In this document: piece after piece, positions 26,452 to 35,235 of the stretch
Numbering within the stretch: the first letter of the stretch is position 1
Layout: each line of letters opens with the position of its first letter
Assembly: GCA_046330225.1 (NCBI GenBank)
Contig: JAXLTD010000001.1
Location: forward strand, 558,001-622,000
DNA: 64,000 nucleotides
Direction: 5' to 3'
Source: CANJIV01 sp046330225
GTDB taxonomy: Bacteria > Actinomycetota > Thermoleophilia > Solirubrobacterales > Solirubrobacteraceae
Notes under the pieces: generated by a model
Told to the model about the DNA's origin: nothing
Database searches by the model: none
Seen by the model: only the letters and a program-made list of their open reading frames with translations
Program-made: the position numbers and the translations under genes

Positions 26452-26792
26452 GCGGTCAGCTCCTTCAGTGCGTCGGGGAGAACGTAGTAGTAGGCCCACA
26501 GGCCCTGGCGCTCGGAGTCGACGATCCCGGCCTCGCGCAGCTTCTTGAGGTGGTGGGAGAGCGTCGGCTGCGAGACGTCGAAGAGGGGGACGAGCTCGCA
26601 CACGCAGACCTTGCCCGCGTGCTTGCGCAGGACGTCCACGAGCTGGAGCCGGATCGGGTCGCCGAGCGCCTTGGCGACCTCGGCCATGCGCAAGGCCTGC
26701 GCGCGCTCGACGTCGGGATAGACGACCGGCTCGCAGCACGGCTCGCCGACCGGCCGCTTGCGCTTGGGAGTGAGCTCCAGATCGATGGTCAT
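26439..26792 (-). CDS. arsR: ArsR-family metalloregulatory repressor
   Basis: A 117-residue winged-helix repressor. DNA-binding helix: LFDVSQPTLSHHLKKLREAGI (residues 70-90). Candidate arsenite ligands are C19-C20 (EPCCEP) near the N-terminus and C63 and C65 (KVCVCEL) at the end of the alpha3 region, a different arrangement from the E. coli plasmid ArsR. Members leave the DNA on binding As(III). It is divergent to arsC, and the AT-rich 78-base gap between the two genes is the likely operator. It should therefore control both directions. Confidence 0.93.
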   Translation of the reverse strand: MTIDLELTPKRKRPVGEPCCEPVVYPDVERAQALRMAEVAKALGDPIRLQLVDVLRKHAGKVCVCELVPLFDVSQPTLSHHLKKLREAGIVDSERQGLWAYYYVLPDALKELTAWLS

Positions 26793-26796
26793 CTAT

Positions 26797-26838
26797 TCAC
26801 AAATATCGATTGAGACGACGAATGTCAATGGGTATGGT
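26797..26838. promoter_or_regulatory. divergent ars promoter/operator region
   Basis: The segment between arsR and arsC is strikingly AT-rich for this genome. It contains ATTGA (26809-26813) and TCAAT (26825-26829), an inverted repeat with an 11-base spacer, and AATATCGATTG at 26802-26812. TATGGT at 26833-26838 is a possible minus-10 box for arsC. ArsR dimers usually bind such imperfect AT-rich palindromes, so repression of both operons from this site is likely. Confidence 0.55.
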
Positions 26839-26870
26839 TCGGCCATGGTGTCCAGGCTCGGAGGTGCGCC

Positions 26871-27314
26871 GTGAAGTGCGTCCTGTTCGTGTGCACCCAG
26901 AACGCGGGCCGTTCGCAGATGGCCGAGGCGTTCTTCACCCAGCGGGCTCCGGCGGACATCCGCGGGGAATCAGCCGGAACGTCACCCGCCAGCCACGTGC
27001 ATCCCGAAGTTGTCGAGGTCATGCGCGAGGCGGGAATCGACCTGTCCGGCCGTCGCCCGCGCAAGCTCACCGTGGAGATGCAGTCGCATGCGGACTGGGC
27101 CGTGACGATGGGATGCGGCGATGCGTGCCCGCACGTGCCCACGCGCGTCGACGACTGGGATGTCGCAGACCCGGCCGGCCAGCCGCTGGACCGCGTGCGC
27201 GAGATCCGCGACGAGATCGACGCGCGCGTCAGCCGGCTCGTGGAGCAGCTGCCGGCGCTGCCGGCGGCCCGCACGCGCCCGCGCGCCGACGTCTGCGATC
27301 CGCGCGCTGCATGA
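26871..27314 (+). CDS. arsC: arsenate reductase, low-molecular-weight phosphatase family
   Basis: A 147-residue protein with GTG start and GGAGG upstream. The phosphatase-like loop CTQNAGRSQMAE begins at C8 (C-X5-R). C82 and C86 in MGCGDACPH and D100-P101 of the acid loop follow the Cys-relay (thioredoxin- or mycoredoxin-linked) ArsC type. It reduces arsenate to arsenite for export by Acr3. The C-terminal tail is Arg/Pro-rich and short. Its stop shares four bases with acr3, so the two are translationally coupled. Confidence 0.93.
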   Translation: MKCVLFVCTQNAGRSQMAEAFFTQRAPADIRGESAGTSPASHVHPEVVEVMREAGIDLSGRRPRKLTVEMQSHADWAVTMGCGDACPHVPTRVDDWDVADPAGQPLDRVREIRDEIDARVSRLVEQLPALPAARTRPRADVCDPRAA

Positions 27315-28450
27315 GCAGCGCGCCCGGCACCGCCGGCGAACCTGACGTCCTGCACCGGATGCCGACGCTGGACCGGTTCCTGCCCCTTTGGATCGCGCTG
27401 GCCATGGGCGTGGGGCTGGCGCTCGGATCGCTGATCCCCGGTCTCAACAACGCGCTCGACGAGCTCAAGGTCGGGACGGTGAGCCTGCCCATCGCGCTGG
27501 GGCTGCTGTTGATGATGTACCCGGTCCTGACGAAGGTCCGTTACGAGGAGATGGGAAAGCTGCGCGGCGACGGTCGCATGTTCGGCGTCTCGCTGTTCCT
27601 CTCGTGGATCGTCGGCCCTGCGCTCATGTTCGCGCTGGCCTGGATCTTCCTCGCCGACGAGCCTGCCTATCGCACCGGCGTCATCGTGGTCGGGCTCGCG
27701 CGCTGCATCGCGATGGTGCTCGTCTGGAACGACCTCGCCGGAGGCGACAACGACCGCGCGGCCGTGCTCGTGGTCTTCAACGCGATCTTCCAAGTCGTCG
27801 CGTATGCCCTGCTCGGCTGGTTCTACCTCAACGCCCTCCCGAACCTGCTCGGCCTGGACACCCAGGGCTTCGAGGTCGGGATCTGGGAGGTCGCGCGCAC
27901 GGTGCTCATCTTCCTCGGCATCCCGCTCATCGCCGGCTACCTCACGCGCCGCTGGGGCCTGCGCGCCCACGGCCGGGAGTGGTTCGAGTCGACCGTGATC
28001 CCTCGCCTCGCGCCGATCACGCTCTACGGGCTGCTCTTCACCATCGTGCTGCTCTTCGCCATCCAGGGCGACGCGATCACCGCGGCCCCGCTCACCGTCG
28101 CCCGGATCGCCCTGCCCCTCCTCGCCTACTTCCTGATCATGTGGATCCTCGGCTTCACCGTCGGCCGGGCGATGCGGTTCGGCTATCCCAGGACGGCCAC
28201 GATGGCCTTCACCGTCGCCTCCAACGACTTCGAGCTGGCGATCGCGGTCGCCGTCGGCGTGTGGGGGGCCAGCTCCGGCCAGGCCCTCGCGGGTGTCGTC
28301 GGCCCGCTCATCGAGGTCCCGGTCCTCGTCGCCCTGGTCTACGTCGCGCTCTGGCTGCGGCGCCGCTGGTGGCCGGACGCCGCCGCGCCGGGCCTCCCGC
28401 CGGGCCCGCCGCCAGCCCCGGTCACCCGCACCGCCAAGGGAGCCGCATGA
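27311..28450 (+). CDS. acr3: arsenite efflux transporter Acr3
   Basis: A 379-residue membrane protein of the bile/arsenite/riboflavin transporter superfamily with ten hydrophobic segments. The diagnostic block GLARCIAMVLVWNDLAGGD carries the conserved cysteine needed for As(III) transport. SNDFELAIAVAVGVWG is the other conserved helix. It exports arsenite, probably driven by the membrane potential. ATG 27311 overlaps the arsC stop, and its stop overlaps the GAPDH-like gene. The long extension upstream of this start has no coding character. Confidence 0.95.
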   Translation: MSSAPGTAGEPDVLHRMPTLDRFLPLWIALAMGVGLALGSLIPGLNNALDELKVGTVSLPIALGLLLMMYPVLTKVRYEEMGKLRGDGRMFGVSLFLSWIVGPALMFALAWIFLADEPAYRTGVIVVGLARCIAMVLVWNDLAGGDNDRAAVLVVFNAIFQVVAYALLGWFYLNALPNLLGLDTQGFEVGIWEVARTVLIFLGIPLIAGYLTRRWGLRAHGREWFESTVIPRLAPITLYGLLFTIVLLFAIQGDAITAAPLTVARIALPLLAYFLIMWILGFTVGRAMRFGYPRTATMAFTVASNDFELAIAVAVGVWGASSGQALAGVVGPLIEVPVLVALVYVALWLRRRWWPDAAAPGLPPGPPPAPVTRTAKGAA

Positions 28451-29454
28451 CCCGAATCGGCATCAACGGATTCGGGCGCATGGGCCGCCTGGCCCTGCGC
28501 GCCGGATGGGGCGGGCCGGAGCTCTCGTTCGTGCACGTCAACGAACTGCACGGCGGCGCCCCGACGGCCGCGCACCTCCTGATGTTCGACTCCGTGCACG
28601 GGCGCTGGGGTCGGGAGGCCGAGGGGGAGGGGGCGCAGCTGCTCGTCGACGGAAGGCCGCTTGGCTTCAGCGACGCGGCAGAGCCCGGCGGGGTCGACTG
28701 GGGCGACGCCGGCGTCGACGTCGTCCTGGAGTGCACGGGCCGGTTCCGCACGCCCGAGGCGCTGGCTCCGTACTTCGAGCGCGGCGTGCGCAAGGTGATC
28801 GTCGCCGCCCCGGTGAAGGACGACCGGGCGCTGAACGTCGTCGTCGGCGTCAACGGCCACCGCTACGACCCCGGCGTCCACGACATCGTCACCGCGGCGT
28901 CGTGCACGACGAACTGCCTGGCGCCCGTCGTGAAGGTGATTCACGAGGGGCTCGGCATCGAGCGGGGTTCGATCACCACCCTGCACGACCTCACGAACAC
29001 CCAGACGATCGTCGACGCGCCCCACAAGGACCTGCGCCGGGCGCGCGCGGCGGGGCTGTCGCTGATCCCGACGACCACGGGGTCGGCGACGGCCATCGGC
29101 CTGATCTTCCCCGAGCTCCAGGGCAAGCTCGACGGGCTGGCCGTGCGCGTGCCGCTGCTCAACGCCTCCCTCACCGACTGCGTCTTCGAGGTCGCCCGGG
29201 CCACCACTGTCGAGGAGGTCAACGGGCTGCTGCGGGCGGCCGCCGCCGGGCCGCTCGCCGGGATCCTCGGCTACGAGGAGCGCCCGCTCGTCTCGGCCGA
29301 CTACACGAACGACCCGCGCTCCGGGACCGTCGATGCGCTCTCGACCATGGTCACCGATGGCACGCAGGTGAAGGTCCTCGCGTGGTACGACAACGAGTGG
29401 GGCTACGCGAACCGGCTGGTTGAGCTCGCCCGCGACATCGCCCGGCGGCTGTGA
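28447..29454 (+). CDS. ArsJ-associated glyceraldehyde-3-phosphate dehydrogenase
   Basis: A 335-residue GAPDH. Nucleotide-binding GINGFGRMGRLALRA at the start and the catalytic block ASCTTNCLAPV with Cys and the downstream His. WYDNEWGYANRL ends the domain. In ars operons this enzyme uses arsenate in place of phosphate and makes the labile 1-arseno-3-phosphoglycerate, which ArsJ exports. Its position between acr3 and arsJ with four-base overlaps on both sides strongly supports that role rather than glycolysis. The residues before the Cys (TAAS) are normal. Confidence 0.93.
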   Translation: MTRIGINGFGRMGRLALRAGWGGPELSFVHVNELHGGAPTAAHLLMFDSVHGRWGREAEGEGAQLLVDGRPLGFSDAAEPGGVDWGDAGVDVVLECTGRFRTPEALAPYFERGVRKVIVAAPVKDDRALNVVVGVNGHRYDPGVHDIVTAASCTTNCLAPVVKVIHEGLGIERGSITTLHDLTNTQTIVDAPHKDLRRARAAGLSLIPTTTGSATAIGLIFPELQGKLDGLAVRVPLLNASLTDCVFEVARATTVEEVNGLLRAAAAGPLAGILGYEERPLVSADYTNDPRSGTVDALSTMVTDGTQVKVLAWYDNEWGYANRLVELARDIARRL

Positions 29455-30713
29455 CCGAAGCCGGCACGCAGGGCCGGTCCGGCGACCTGCACAACTACGT
29501 GCTGGTGACCGCGGCCTACTGGGCCGACACGATCGCCGACGGGGCGATCCGGCTGCTCGTCCTCTTCTACTTCTACGAGCGCGGATACACCCCGTTCCAG
29601 CTCGCCACCGTCTTCGCCTTCTACGAGATCTTCGGCATCGTCACGAACCTCGTCGGCGGCTTCCTCGCGGCGCGGCTGGGGCTCAAGACGACCCTCGTCA
29701 TGGGGCTCGGCGTGCAGATCGCGGCGCTGCTCATGCTCGGCGCGGCGCCCGGCGAGTGGCTCGTGGTCCCCTACGTGATGGCCGCCCAGGCGCTGTCGGG
29801 CATCGCGAAGGACCTCACGAAGATGAGCTCCAAGAGCGCGGTCAAGCTCGTCGTCGCCGACGGCGCGCCCGGCGCGCTCTACCGCTGGGTGGCGATCCTG
29901 ACCGGATCGAAGAACGCGCTCAAGGGCGTGGGCTTCTTCGTGGGCGGGCTGCTGCTCACCGTCACGAGCTTTCAGACCGCCATGCTCCTGCTGGCGGCCA
30001 TGGTCTTCGCCGCGCTGGTGAGCACGATCCCGTTCATGCACGGCGGCCTCGGGCGCGCCGACCGCGGGGCGAAGTTCAAGCAGATGTTCTCCAACAGCCA
30101 GGCGATCAATCTCCTCGCGGCGGCGCGCATCTTCCTCTTCGCCTCGCGCGACGTGTGGTTCGTCGTTGGCCTGCCGGTCTACCTTCGCACCGTCCTGGAC
30201 TGGAGCTTCTGGGAGGTCGGGACGTTCATGGCGATCTGGGTCATCGGCTACGGGATCGTCCAGGCCTCGGCGCCCCGCCTCGTGCGGGAGCGCAGCGCCG
30301 GGCACGGGGCGCCCGACGGTCGCACCGCCGCCCGCCTGGCCTTCGGGCTCGCGGCCTTCCCGGCGGTCATCGCGCTCGCCCTGGCCGCCGGCCTGGATCC
30401 CACGGCGGTCCTGGTCGGCGGGCTCATCGCGTTCGGCGTCGTGTTCGCGCTGAACTCGGCCGTGCACTCGTACCTCATCCTGGCCTACGCCGACGGGGAC
30501 AAGGTCGCGATGAACGTCGGCTTCTACTACATGGCCAACGCCTGCGGCCGCCTGGCCGGGACCCTGCTCTCGGGCCTGCTCTACCAGTGGCAGGGGCTCG
30601 AAGCCTGCCTGTGGGCCTCGGCGGCCTTCGTGCTCGCCGCCGGGGTCCTGTCGCTCCTGCTCCCGCGCTCCGCGCCGCGGTCGTCGCGGCCGGACACGCT
30701 CGCGCGCGCCTGA
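29451..30713 (+). CDS. arsJ: ArsJ organoarsenical (1-arseno-3-phosphoglycerate) exporter
   Basis: A 420-residue MFS-type membrane protein with about eleven to twelve segments. The blocks ADTIADGAIRLLVLFYFYER, FAFYEIFGIVTNLVGG and LSGIAKDLTKMSSKSAVK are typical of ArsJ. It expels 1-arseno-3-phosphoglycerate, which then breaks down to arsenate outside. GTG start overlaps the GAPDH stop (GTGA). This completes a two-route arsenic module: reduction and arsenite efflux (ArsC/Acr3) and arsenate conjugation and efflux (GAPDH/ArsJ), with ArsM methylation on the other strand. Confidence 0.93.
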   Translation: MTEAGTQGRSGDLHNYVLVTAAYWADTIADGAIRLLVLFYFYERGYTPFQLATVFAFYEIFGIVTNLVGGFLAARLGLKTTLVMGLGVQIAALLMLGAAPGEWLVVPYVMAAQALSGIAKDLTKMSSKSAVKLVVADGAPGALYRWVAILTGSKNALKGVGFFVGGLLLTVTSFQTAMLLLAAMVFAALVSTIPFMHGGLGRADRGAKFKQMFSNSQAINLLAAARIFLFASRDVWFVVGLPVYLRTVLDWSFWEVGTFMAIWVIGYGIVQASAPRLVRERSAGHGAPDGRTAARLAFGLAAFPAVIALALAAGLDPTAVLVGGLIAFGVVFALNSAVHSYLILAYADGDKVAMNVGFYYMANACGRLAGTLLSGLLYQWQGLEACLWASAAFVLAAGVLSLLLPRSAPRSSRPDTLARA

Positions 30714-30744
30714 CCGCTCGCGATCGCTGGCGGCCGGTCAGGCG
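30707..30744. terminator. bidirectional hairpin between arsJ and the alpha/beta hydrolase gene
   Basis: CGCCTGACCG (30707-30716) and CGGTCAGGCG (30735-30744) form a perfect ten-base-pair stem with an 18-base loop. It includes the arsJ stop codon and lies 8 bases from the end of the convergent hydrolase gene. A shared terminator for both convergent operons is the simplest explanation. No U-tract is present. Confidence 0.5.
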
Positions 30745-30751
30745 GGCAGGC

Positions 30752-32122
30752 CTACTTCAGGCTCTTGAGGAACGGCACCGCGGCCTTGAGGAACTTGCTC
30801 TTGGCCGGGCTGGCGGCGAGCGGGTCCAGGTGGCTGGCCTTCGGGTCGTTCACGTAGACGGCGCGCGGGATCTTCGAGTTCGCCTTGAGGTCCTTGGCGC
30901 TCCGCAGCACGCCGCCCTGGCTGAGCGAGGTCTGGTAGGCCAGCAGCGGCACGTCGATCTTGGCCCGATCCCAGGCGCGCAGTCCGAGCTGGTTGGTCAG
31001 GGCCGTGCGCGTGACTCCCTTGGCGGCGGCGATGGCCACCGCGCCGAGGTCGGTGCTCAGCCGGACCGGGAAATACCACTCGGCGCCGTTCATCGGCTGG
31101 TTGCCGAAGGCCTGGGCCAGGCGCTGGACCGGAGTGAGGCCGTCGTCGATCCACCCGCGCGGATCGCCGGTCGGCGCGATGCGTCCGACGGTCGCGTGGA
31201 TCAGCGCCAGCGCGGCGGGGCTCGTCTTTGCGTCGAACGCGAAGCCGAACTCCGCTTCGTTCGTCACCGGGAAGGCCGGCTTGAGCGCCGCGGGGAGGAG
31301 GGCGAAGGACTGGACCGGCGACAGGCCGTTCGGGGCCTTGATCGCGTAGAGCGCGCCGAGCTCGGCGAAGACGCCGGTGGCCCACGGGAGGCCGGTTTGG
31401 AGGAGGTCGAGGTACGGCTTGGTCTTCGCCGCCTCGATCGCGGCCGGCAGGCCGGCCTCGCGCTTGGCGAGGTCGGCCCGCTCCTTCGCCGTCGCCGCCT
31501 TGGCCCCGCCGCCGCCGTCGATCAGCACGAGTCCGGCGAGATCCTTGAAGCCCGGGCGGCCGCCGAAGTTCCACGATGCGTAGGCGACGGCCTGCGAGGC
31601 GCCGAGCGAGTGGCCGCCGAGGATCACCTTGCGCTTGCCGCCGTTCCGCGCCAGCGCCACGACGCGGTGCAGGTCGGCGATCTGGGTCTTCAGTCCCCAT
31701 TCGGCGCCGTAGAGCGCCTTCGACGCGAGGCCGAGGTCGAACCGCTTGCCGCCGATCGGCTGGAGCTTGAAGTAGTAGCCGAACGCCGTGTCCGGGTTGC
31801 CGGCGGCGAAGCCGGCCGCGTCTTCGAGGCCGTGCTCGCGGCGCTGGTAGGCCCACACCGCCAGGCCGGGGACCCGCTTCACGAGGTCGTTGGCGACCGG
31901 GATGAAGTTGCCGGCCGAGCCGTTCGTGCCCGGCACGAGCACCAGCACGCGCTTCGCCGAGGCCGGGCCGAACTTGTAGACGGCGACCTGGTCGGTCGCG
32001 GCCGGGCCGGGCCCGGGGGCGGCGATCGTCGTCGGCTTGGGCACGGTGAGCTTCGCGGCGCTCGCGGGAGCGGCGAGCGCCAGCGCGGCGAGCAGCGCGG
32101 CGGCGAACGGCAGGCGGTGCAT
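30752..32122 (-). CDS. exported alpha/beta hydrolase
   Basis: A 456-residue exported protein with a signal peptide (MHRLPFAAALLAALALAAPA, cleavage after SA). The hydrolase fold shows LVLVPGTNGSAGNF (oxyanion-hole region, residues 60-73) and the nucleophile elbow GGHSLGAS with S172. A His candidate is in DPKASHLDPLAASP near the C-terminus, and D in LVLIDGG. It is probably an extracellular esterase, lipase or thioesterase; the substrate is unknown. I chose ATG 32122 because the earlier in-frame starts lack a signal peptide. It ends close to the convergent arsJ gene and is divergent to the ABC-F gene. Confidence 0.78.
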   Translation of the reverse strand: MHRLPFAAALLAALALAAPASAAKLTVPKPTTIAAPGPGPAATDQVAVYKFGPASAKRVLVLVPGTNGSAGNFIPVANDLVKRVPGLAVWAYQRREHGLEDAAGFAAGNPDTAFGYYFKLQPIGGKRFDLGLASKALYGAEWGLKTQIADLHRVVALARNGGKRKVILGGHSLGASQAVAYASWNFGGRPGFKDLAGLVLIDGGGGAKAATAKERADLAKREAGLPAAIEAAKTKPYLDLLQTGLPWATGVFAELGALYAIKAPNGLSPVQSFALLPAALKPAFPVTNEAEFGFAFDAKTSPAALALIHATVGRIAPTGDPRGWIDDGLTPVQRLAQAFGNQPMNGAEWYFPVRLSTDLGAVAIAAAKGVTRTALTNQLGLRAWDRAKIDVPLLAYQTSLSQGGVLRSAKDLKANSKIPRAVYVNDPKASHLDPLAASPAKSKFLKAAVPFLKSLK

Positions 32123-32223
32123 CACGGCGAAGAGTTCCCCTCGGAGTCGGTTCCCAGTCCTGGCTGGCCAACCGGCCAGCGCGAGCGGCCAACGGTACCA
32201 GCGGTCTGGGACCATGGGCGCCA

Positions 32224-34134
32224 ATGGCCGTCGTCATCGCTTCCGACCTCGCGAAGGACATCGCGGGCGCCCCGCTGCTGCGCGGCGTGAGCTTTGCGCT
32301 GGAGCGGCGCGACCGCATGACGATCGCCGGCCGCAACGGCGCCGGCAAGACCACGCTGCTGCGGATGCTGGCCGGCGAGTCGTCGATCGACGGCGGCGAG
32401 CTGGCGTTCGGCAAGGGGGTGCGCGTCGCGCTGCACGACCAGCGGCCGCCGCGCGAGCGCGGGCTCTCCCTGCGCGACTACGTCCTCTCCGGCTGCGCGG
32501 AGCTCGTCGCGCTGGAGGAGGAGCTGCGCAGGCTCGAGACCGCGATGGCCGATGGCGACGCCGGCGAGCGGACGCTCGGCCGCTATGCCGACGCCCAGGC
32601 CGCGCTCGAGCACGCCGGCGGCTACACGTGGCGCGAGCAGGCCACCGCAGTCGTCCACGGCCTCGGCTTCGACGACGCCGACCTCGACCGTCCGCTCCAG
32701 ACGTTCTCGGGCGGCGAGCTCACGCGCGGGTCGCTCGCGCGGGTGCTGGCCAGCCGGCCCGACCTGCTCCTGCTCGACGAGCCGACCAACCACCTCGACA
32801 TCGCCTCGCTCGAGTGGCTGGAGGCGACGCTCGTCGGCCTCGACGCCGCGATCGTCCTCGTCGCGCACGACCGCTGGTTCCTCGAGGCGGTCGGGACCTC
32901 GGTGCTCGAGCTCGAGGCCGGGCGGGGGCGGTTCTTCGCCGGGCCCTGGCACGCCTGGCGCAAGGAGAAGGCCGCGCGCGAGCTGGCGCTCGGGCGGGCC
33001 ATCGAGCGCCAGGAGGCCGAGATCGCCCGGCTCGAGCGGTTCGTGGACCGCTTCCGGGCGGGCACGCGGGCCCGGCAGGCCCAGTCGCGCGTGAAGCGGC
33101 TGGACAAGATCGAGCGGGTCGCGCGCGACCCGAAGGACGGCCGGTCGCTGGCCTTTGCCTTCAAGCCGCCGGAGCGCTCCGGCCGGGTCGTGTTCGAGCT
33201 GCAAGGCGGCGCCGTCGACGCCGGGGACAAGGTGCTGCTGCGCGACGCCGAGCTGTGGCTCGAGCGGGGCGAGCACGTCGTCCTCGTCGGGGCCAACGGC
33301 ACCGGGAAGACCACGCTGATCGACACGATCACCGGCCGGCGGCCGCTCCAGGCCGGAAAGCTGAAGACCGGGCACAACGTGACCGTCGGCTACCTCTCCC
33401 AGCACGCCGAGGAGCTCGGCGACCGCGGCACGGTGCTGGAGGCGGCCCAGAAGCTCACCGGCCTGACGCCGAACAAGGCGCGGGCCCTGCTCGGCCAGTT
33501 CCTGTTCTCCGGGGAGGAGGCCGAGAAGCCGGTGGCGGGCCTGTCGGGCGGCGAGCGCCGGCGGCTCTCGCTCGCGGCGCTCGTGCACTCGGGCGCCAAC
33601 GTGCTCGTGCTCGACGAGCCGACGAACCACCTCGACGTCGAGAGCCGCGAGGCCCTCGAGGACGCCCTGCTCGGATTCCCCGGCGCCGTCCTGCTCGTCT
33701 CGCACGATCGCGCGCTCCTCGACGCCGTCGGCGCGCGGGCGGTCGCGCTCGAGGACGGCACGCTGCACTCCTACGTCGGCGGCTGGACCGAGGCCGTGCG
33801 CGGGCGGCCGGTCGAGAAGGCCGCGCCGCCGCTCGCCGGGCCGGCGCCGGCCGCGAAGCCCGCGGCGGCCCGGGCCAACGGCCGGCCCGGGAGCGAAGGG
33901 AACGGGAGCGGGCCGCGGCGCCCGGCGCCCTCGAAGAACGCCCGCCGCAAGCAGGCCGAGCTCGAGGCTGAGATCGAGGCGGCCGAGGCGGCGCTTGCCG
34001 CGCTCGAGGACGAGCTGGCCGGCCCGGACGCCTGGGCGACACCCGAGCGGACCGCCGAGTCCTCCGCGCGCCACGCCGACGCGCAGCGGGCGGTCGAGGA
34101 GCTCTACGCCCGGTACGAGCGGCTCACGGGCTGA
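32224..34134 (+). CDS. ABC-F family ATPase (ribosome-associated, Uup/EttA/resistance type)
   Basis: A 636-residue soluble protein with two ABC domains and no membrane part. Domain 1: GRNGAGKTTLLRML and TFSGGELTRGSLARVL with LLDEPTNHLDIAS. A charged linker follows, then domain 2: GANGTGKTTLID and GLSGGERRRLSLAAL with VLDEPTNHLDVES. The C-terminal 70 residues form a Lys/Glu-rich coiled coil (NARRKQAELEAEIEAAEAAL), as in Uup-like proteins. Members act at the ribosomal E-site, rescuing stalled complexes or giving antibiotic resistance. No transporter permease is near, in agreement. Confidence 0.93.
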   Translation: MAVVIASDLAKDIAGAPLLRGVSFALERRDRMTIAGRNGAGKTTLLRMLAGESSIDGGELAFGKGVRVALHDQRPPRERGLSLRDYVLSGCAELVALEEELRRLETAMADGDAGERTLGRYADAQAALEHAGGYTWREQATAVVHGLGFDDADLDRPLQTFSGGELTRGSLARVLASRPDLLLLDEPTNHLDIASLEWLEATLVGLDAAIVLVAHDRWFLEAVGTSVLELEAGRGRFFAGPWHAWRKEKAARELALGRAIERQEAEIARLERFVDRFRAGTRARQAQSRVKRLDKIERVARDPKDGRSLAFAFKPPERSGRVVFELQGGAVDAGDKVLLRDAELWLERGEHVVLVGANGTGKTTLIDTITGRRPLQAGKLKTGHNVTVGYLSQHAEELGDRGTVLEAAQKLTGLTPNKARALLGQFLFSGEEAEKPVAGLSGGERRRLSLAALVHSGANVLVLDEPTNHLDVESREALEDALLGFPGAVLLVSHDRALLDAVGARAVALEDGTLHSYVGGWTEAVRGRPVEKAAPPLAGPAPAAKPAAARANGRPGSEGNGSGPRRPAPSKNARRKQAELEAEIEAAEAALAALEDELAGPDAWATPERTAESSARHADAQRAVEELYARYERLTG

Positions 34135-34163
34135 GCCCGCGACCGGTCGCAAGAATTCCCTGC

Positions 34164-34206
34164 GTTCACGGGCTTTTCACGATCGGCGAGTTGGCGCGCC
34201 TACGCT
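34164..34206 (+). promoter_or_regulatory. PHO-box-like pair plus minus-10 box before the isomerase-like gene
   Basis: GTTCACG (34164-34170) and TTTCACG (34175-34181) are spaced by exactly 11 bases, the known repeat unit of PHO boxes bound by Streptomyces PhoP. TACGCT at 34201-34206 follows after a 19-base spacer and lies six bases before the ATG at 34213, so the mRNA may be leaderless. The pair is the minimal two-unit form; the larger arrays in this window support it. Confidence 0.65.
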
Positions 34207-34212
34207 GGAGGC

Positions 34213-35169
34213 ATGGACCAACGAACCGAGCGCGCTGCGGACAGCCACGCGGCGGGGGCTGCCGCCCGGCGGGCGCTGGCGGGGCGGCTCGGCCTCGACA
34301 TCCCGCGCGGCTGGTGGCCGACGCCCGCGATCGTCAAGGGGATCGAGGCCGGCGGGTTCGCCTGGGTCCAGGTGCACGCGCCGCCGGCTGACGTCCTCGT
34401 CGACCGCGAGCGGGCGTCGCGGCACGCGTGCTCGCTGCGGGCCGTGCTCGACACGGGCTCGCTGCGGCTCGTGCTGCACGGGCCTGACACCCTGAGCGCC
34501 GGGACGCCGGAGGCCGACCGGGCGCTGCACGGCCTGCTCGGCTACGCCGTCGCCGCCGGTGCCGAGATCGTCGTCTACCACGGGGCGAACTTCGCGCTCT
34601 GCGACGGCGGCGCCGCGGCGTCGGGCTTTCGCGAGCGCGTGGCTGCGGAGGAGCGCTCGCTGCGGGCCGCCGCGCCGCGCGTCGAGGCGCTCGGCCTGCT
34701 GCTCGTCATCGAGAACCTCGCGCCGGTCTGGCCCGGGCCGCCGCGCCTCTGCCACGACGCGGCGGCGGTCCGCACGCTGGTGCGCCGGACCGGCAGCCCG
34801 GCGGTGCGGATGCTGTTCGACGTCGGCCACGCGAACATCGTCGGCGGCGGGGCGGCGCGCCTGCTCGGGCCCGTGCTCGCGGACGTCGGCCTCTTCCACC
34901 TGCACGACAACCTCGGCGACCGCCGCGGCGACGAGCCGGCGCGCGGCGGGCTGGACCCGCTGCGGCTGGATCTCCACCTGCCGCCGGGCGCCGGCACCGC
35001 GCCGTGGCACGACCTGGCGCCGCTCCTGCTCGACGGCGCCGCACCGCTCGTGCTCGAGGTTCCGCCGCCCCACCGGCCCGATCCCGTGGCCCTGGCCGCC
35101 GTGACCGCGGAGCTGCTGCTGCGCGGGTGGGGCGCCGGCGCCGGCGACGTCGCCGCCGCCGCGGCGTAG
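34213..35169 (+). CDS. TIM-barrel sugar phosphate isomerase/epimerase-like protein
   Basis: A 318-residue protein of the xylose-isomerase-like/AP endonuclease family 2 superfamily. Metal-ligand-like blocks visible: LVLHGPD, IVVYHGANFAL, LLVIENLAPVW, MLFDVGHANI and LFHLHDNLGDRRGDE, plus a C-terminal LVLEVPPPHRPDP. The E/D/H set (E in VIENL, D and H in FDVGHAN, H in HLHDN) matches the divalent-metal site of these enzymes. The substrate is unknown. The PHO-box-like pair upstream and the adjoining phosphoesterase gene suggest use of a phosphorylated sugar or polyol under phosphate limitation. The last ~20 residues are Gly/Ala only. Confidence 0.78.
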   Translation: MDQRTERAADSHAAGAAARRALAGRLGLDIPRGWWPTPAIVKGIEAGGFAWVQVHAPPADVLVDRERASRHACSLRAVLDTGSLRLVLHGPDTLSAGTPEADRALHGLLGYAVAAGAEIVVYHGANFALCDGGAAASGFRERVAAEERSLRAAAPRVEALGLLLVIENLAPVWPGPPRLCHDAAAVRTLVRRTGSPAVRMLFDVGHANIVGGGAARLLGPVLADVGLFHLHDNLGDRRGDEPARGGLDPLRLDLHLPPGAGTAPWHDLAPLLLDGAAPLVLEVPPPHRPDPVALAAVTAELLLRGWGAGAGDVAAAAA

Positions 35170-35235
35170 CGCCTGGGCTGCCGAGGTTGAGGTTCGGCCG
35201 GCTGGGCCGGCTCAGCCTCGACGCCGACGGCGTCG

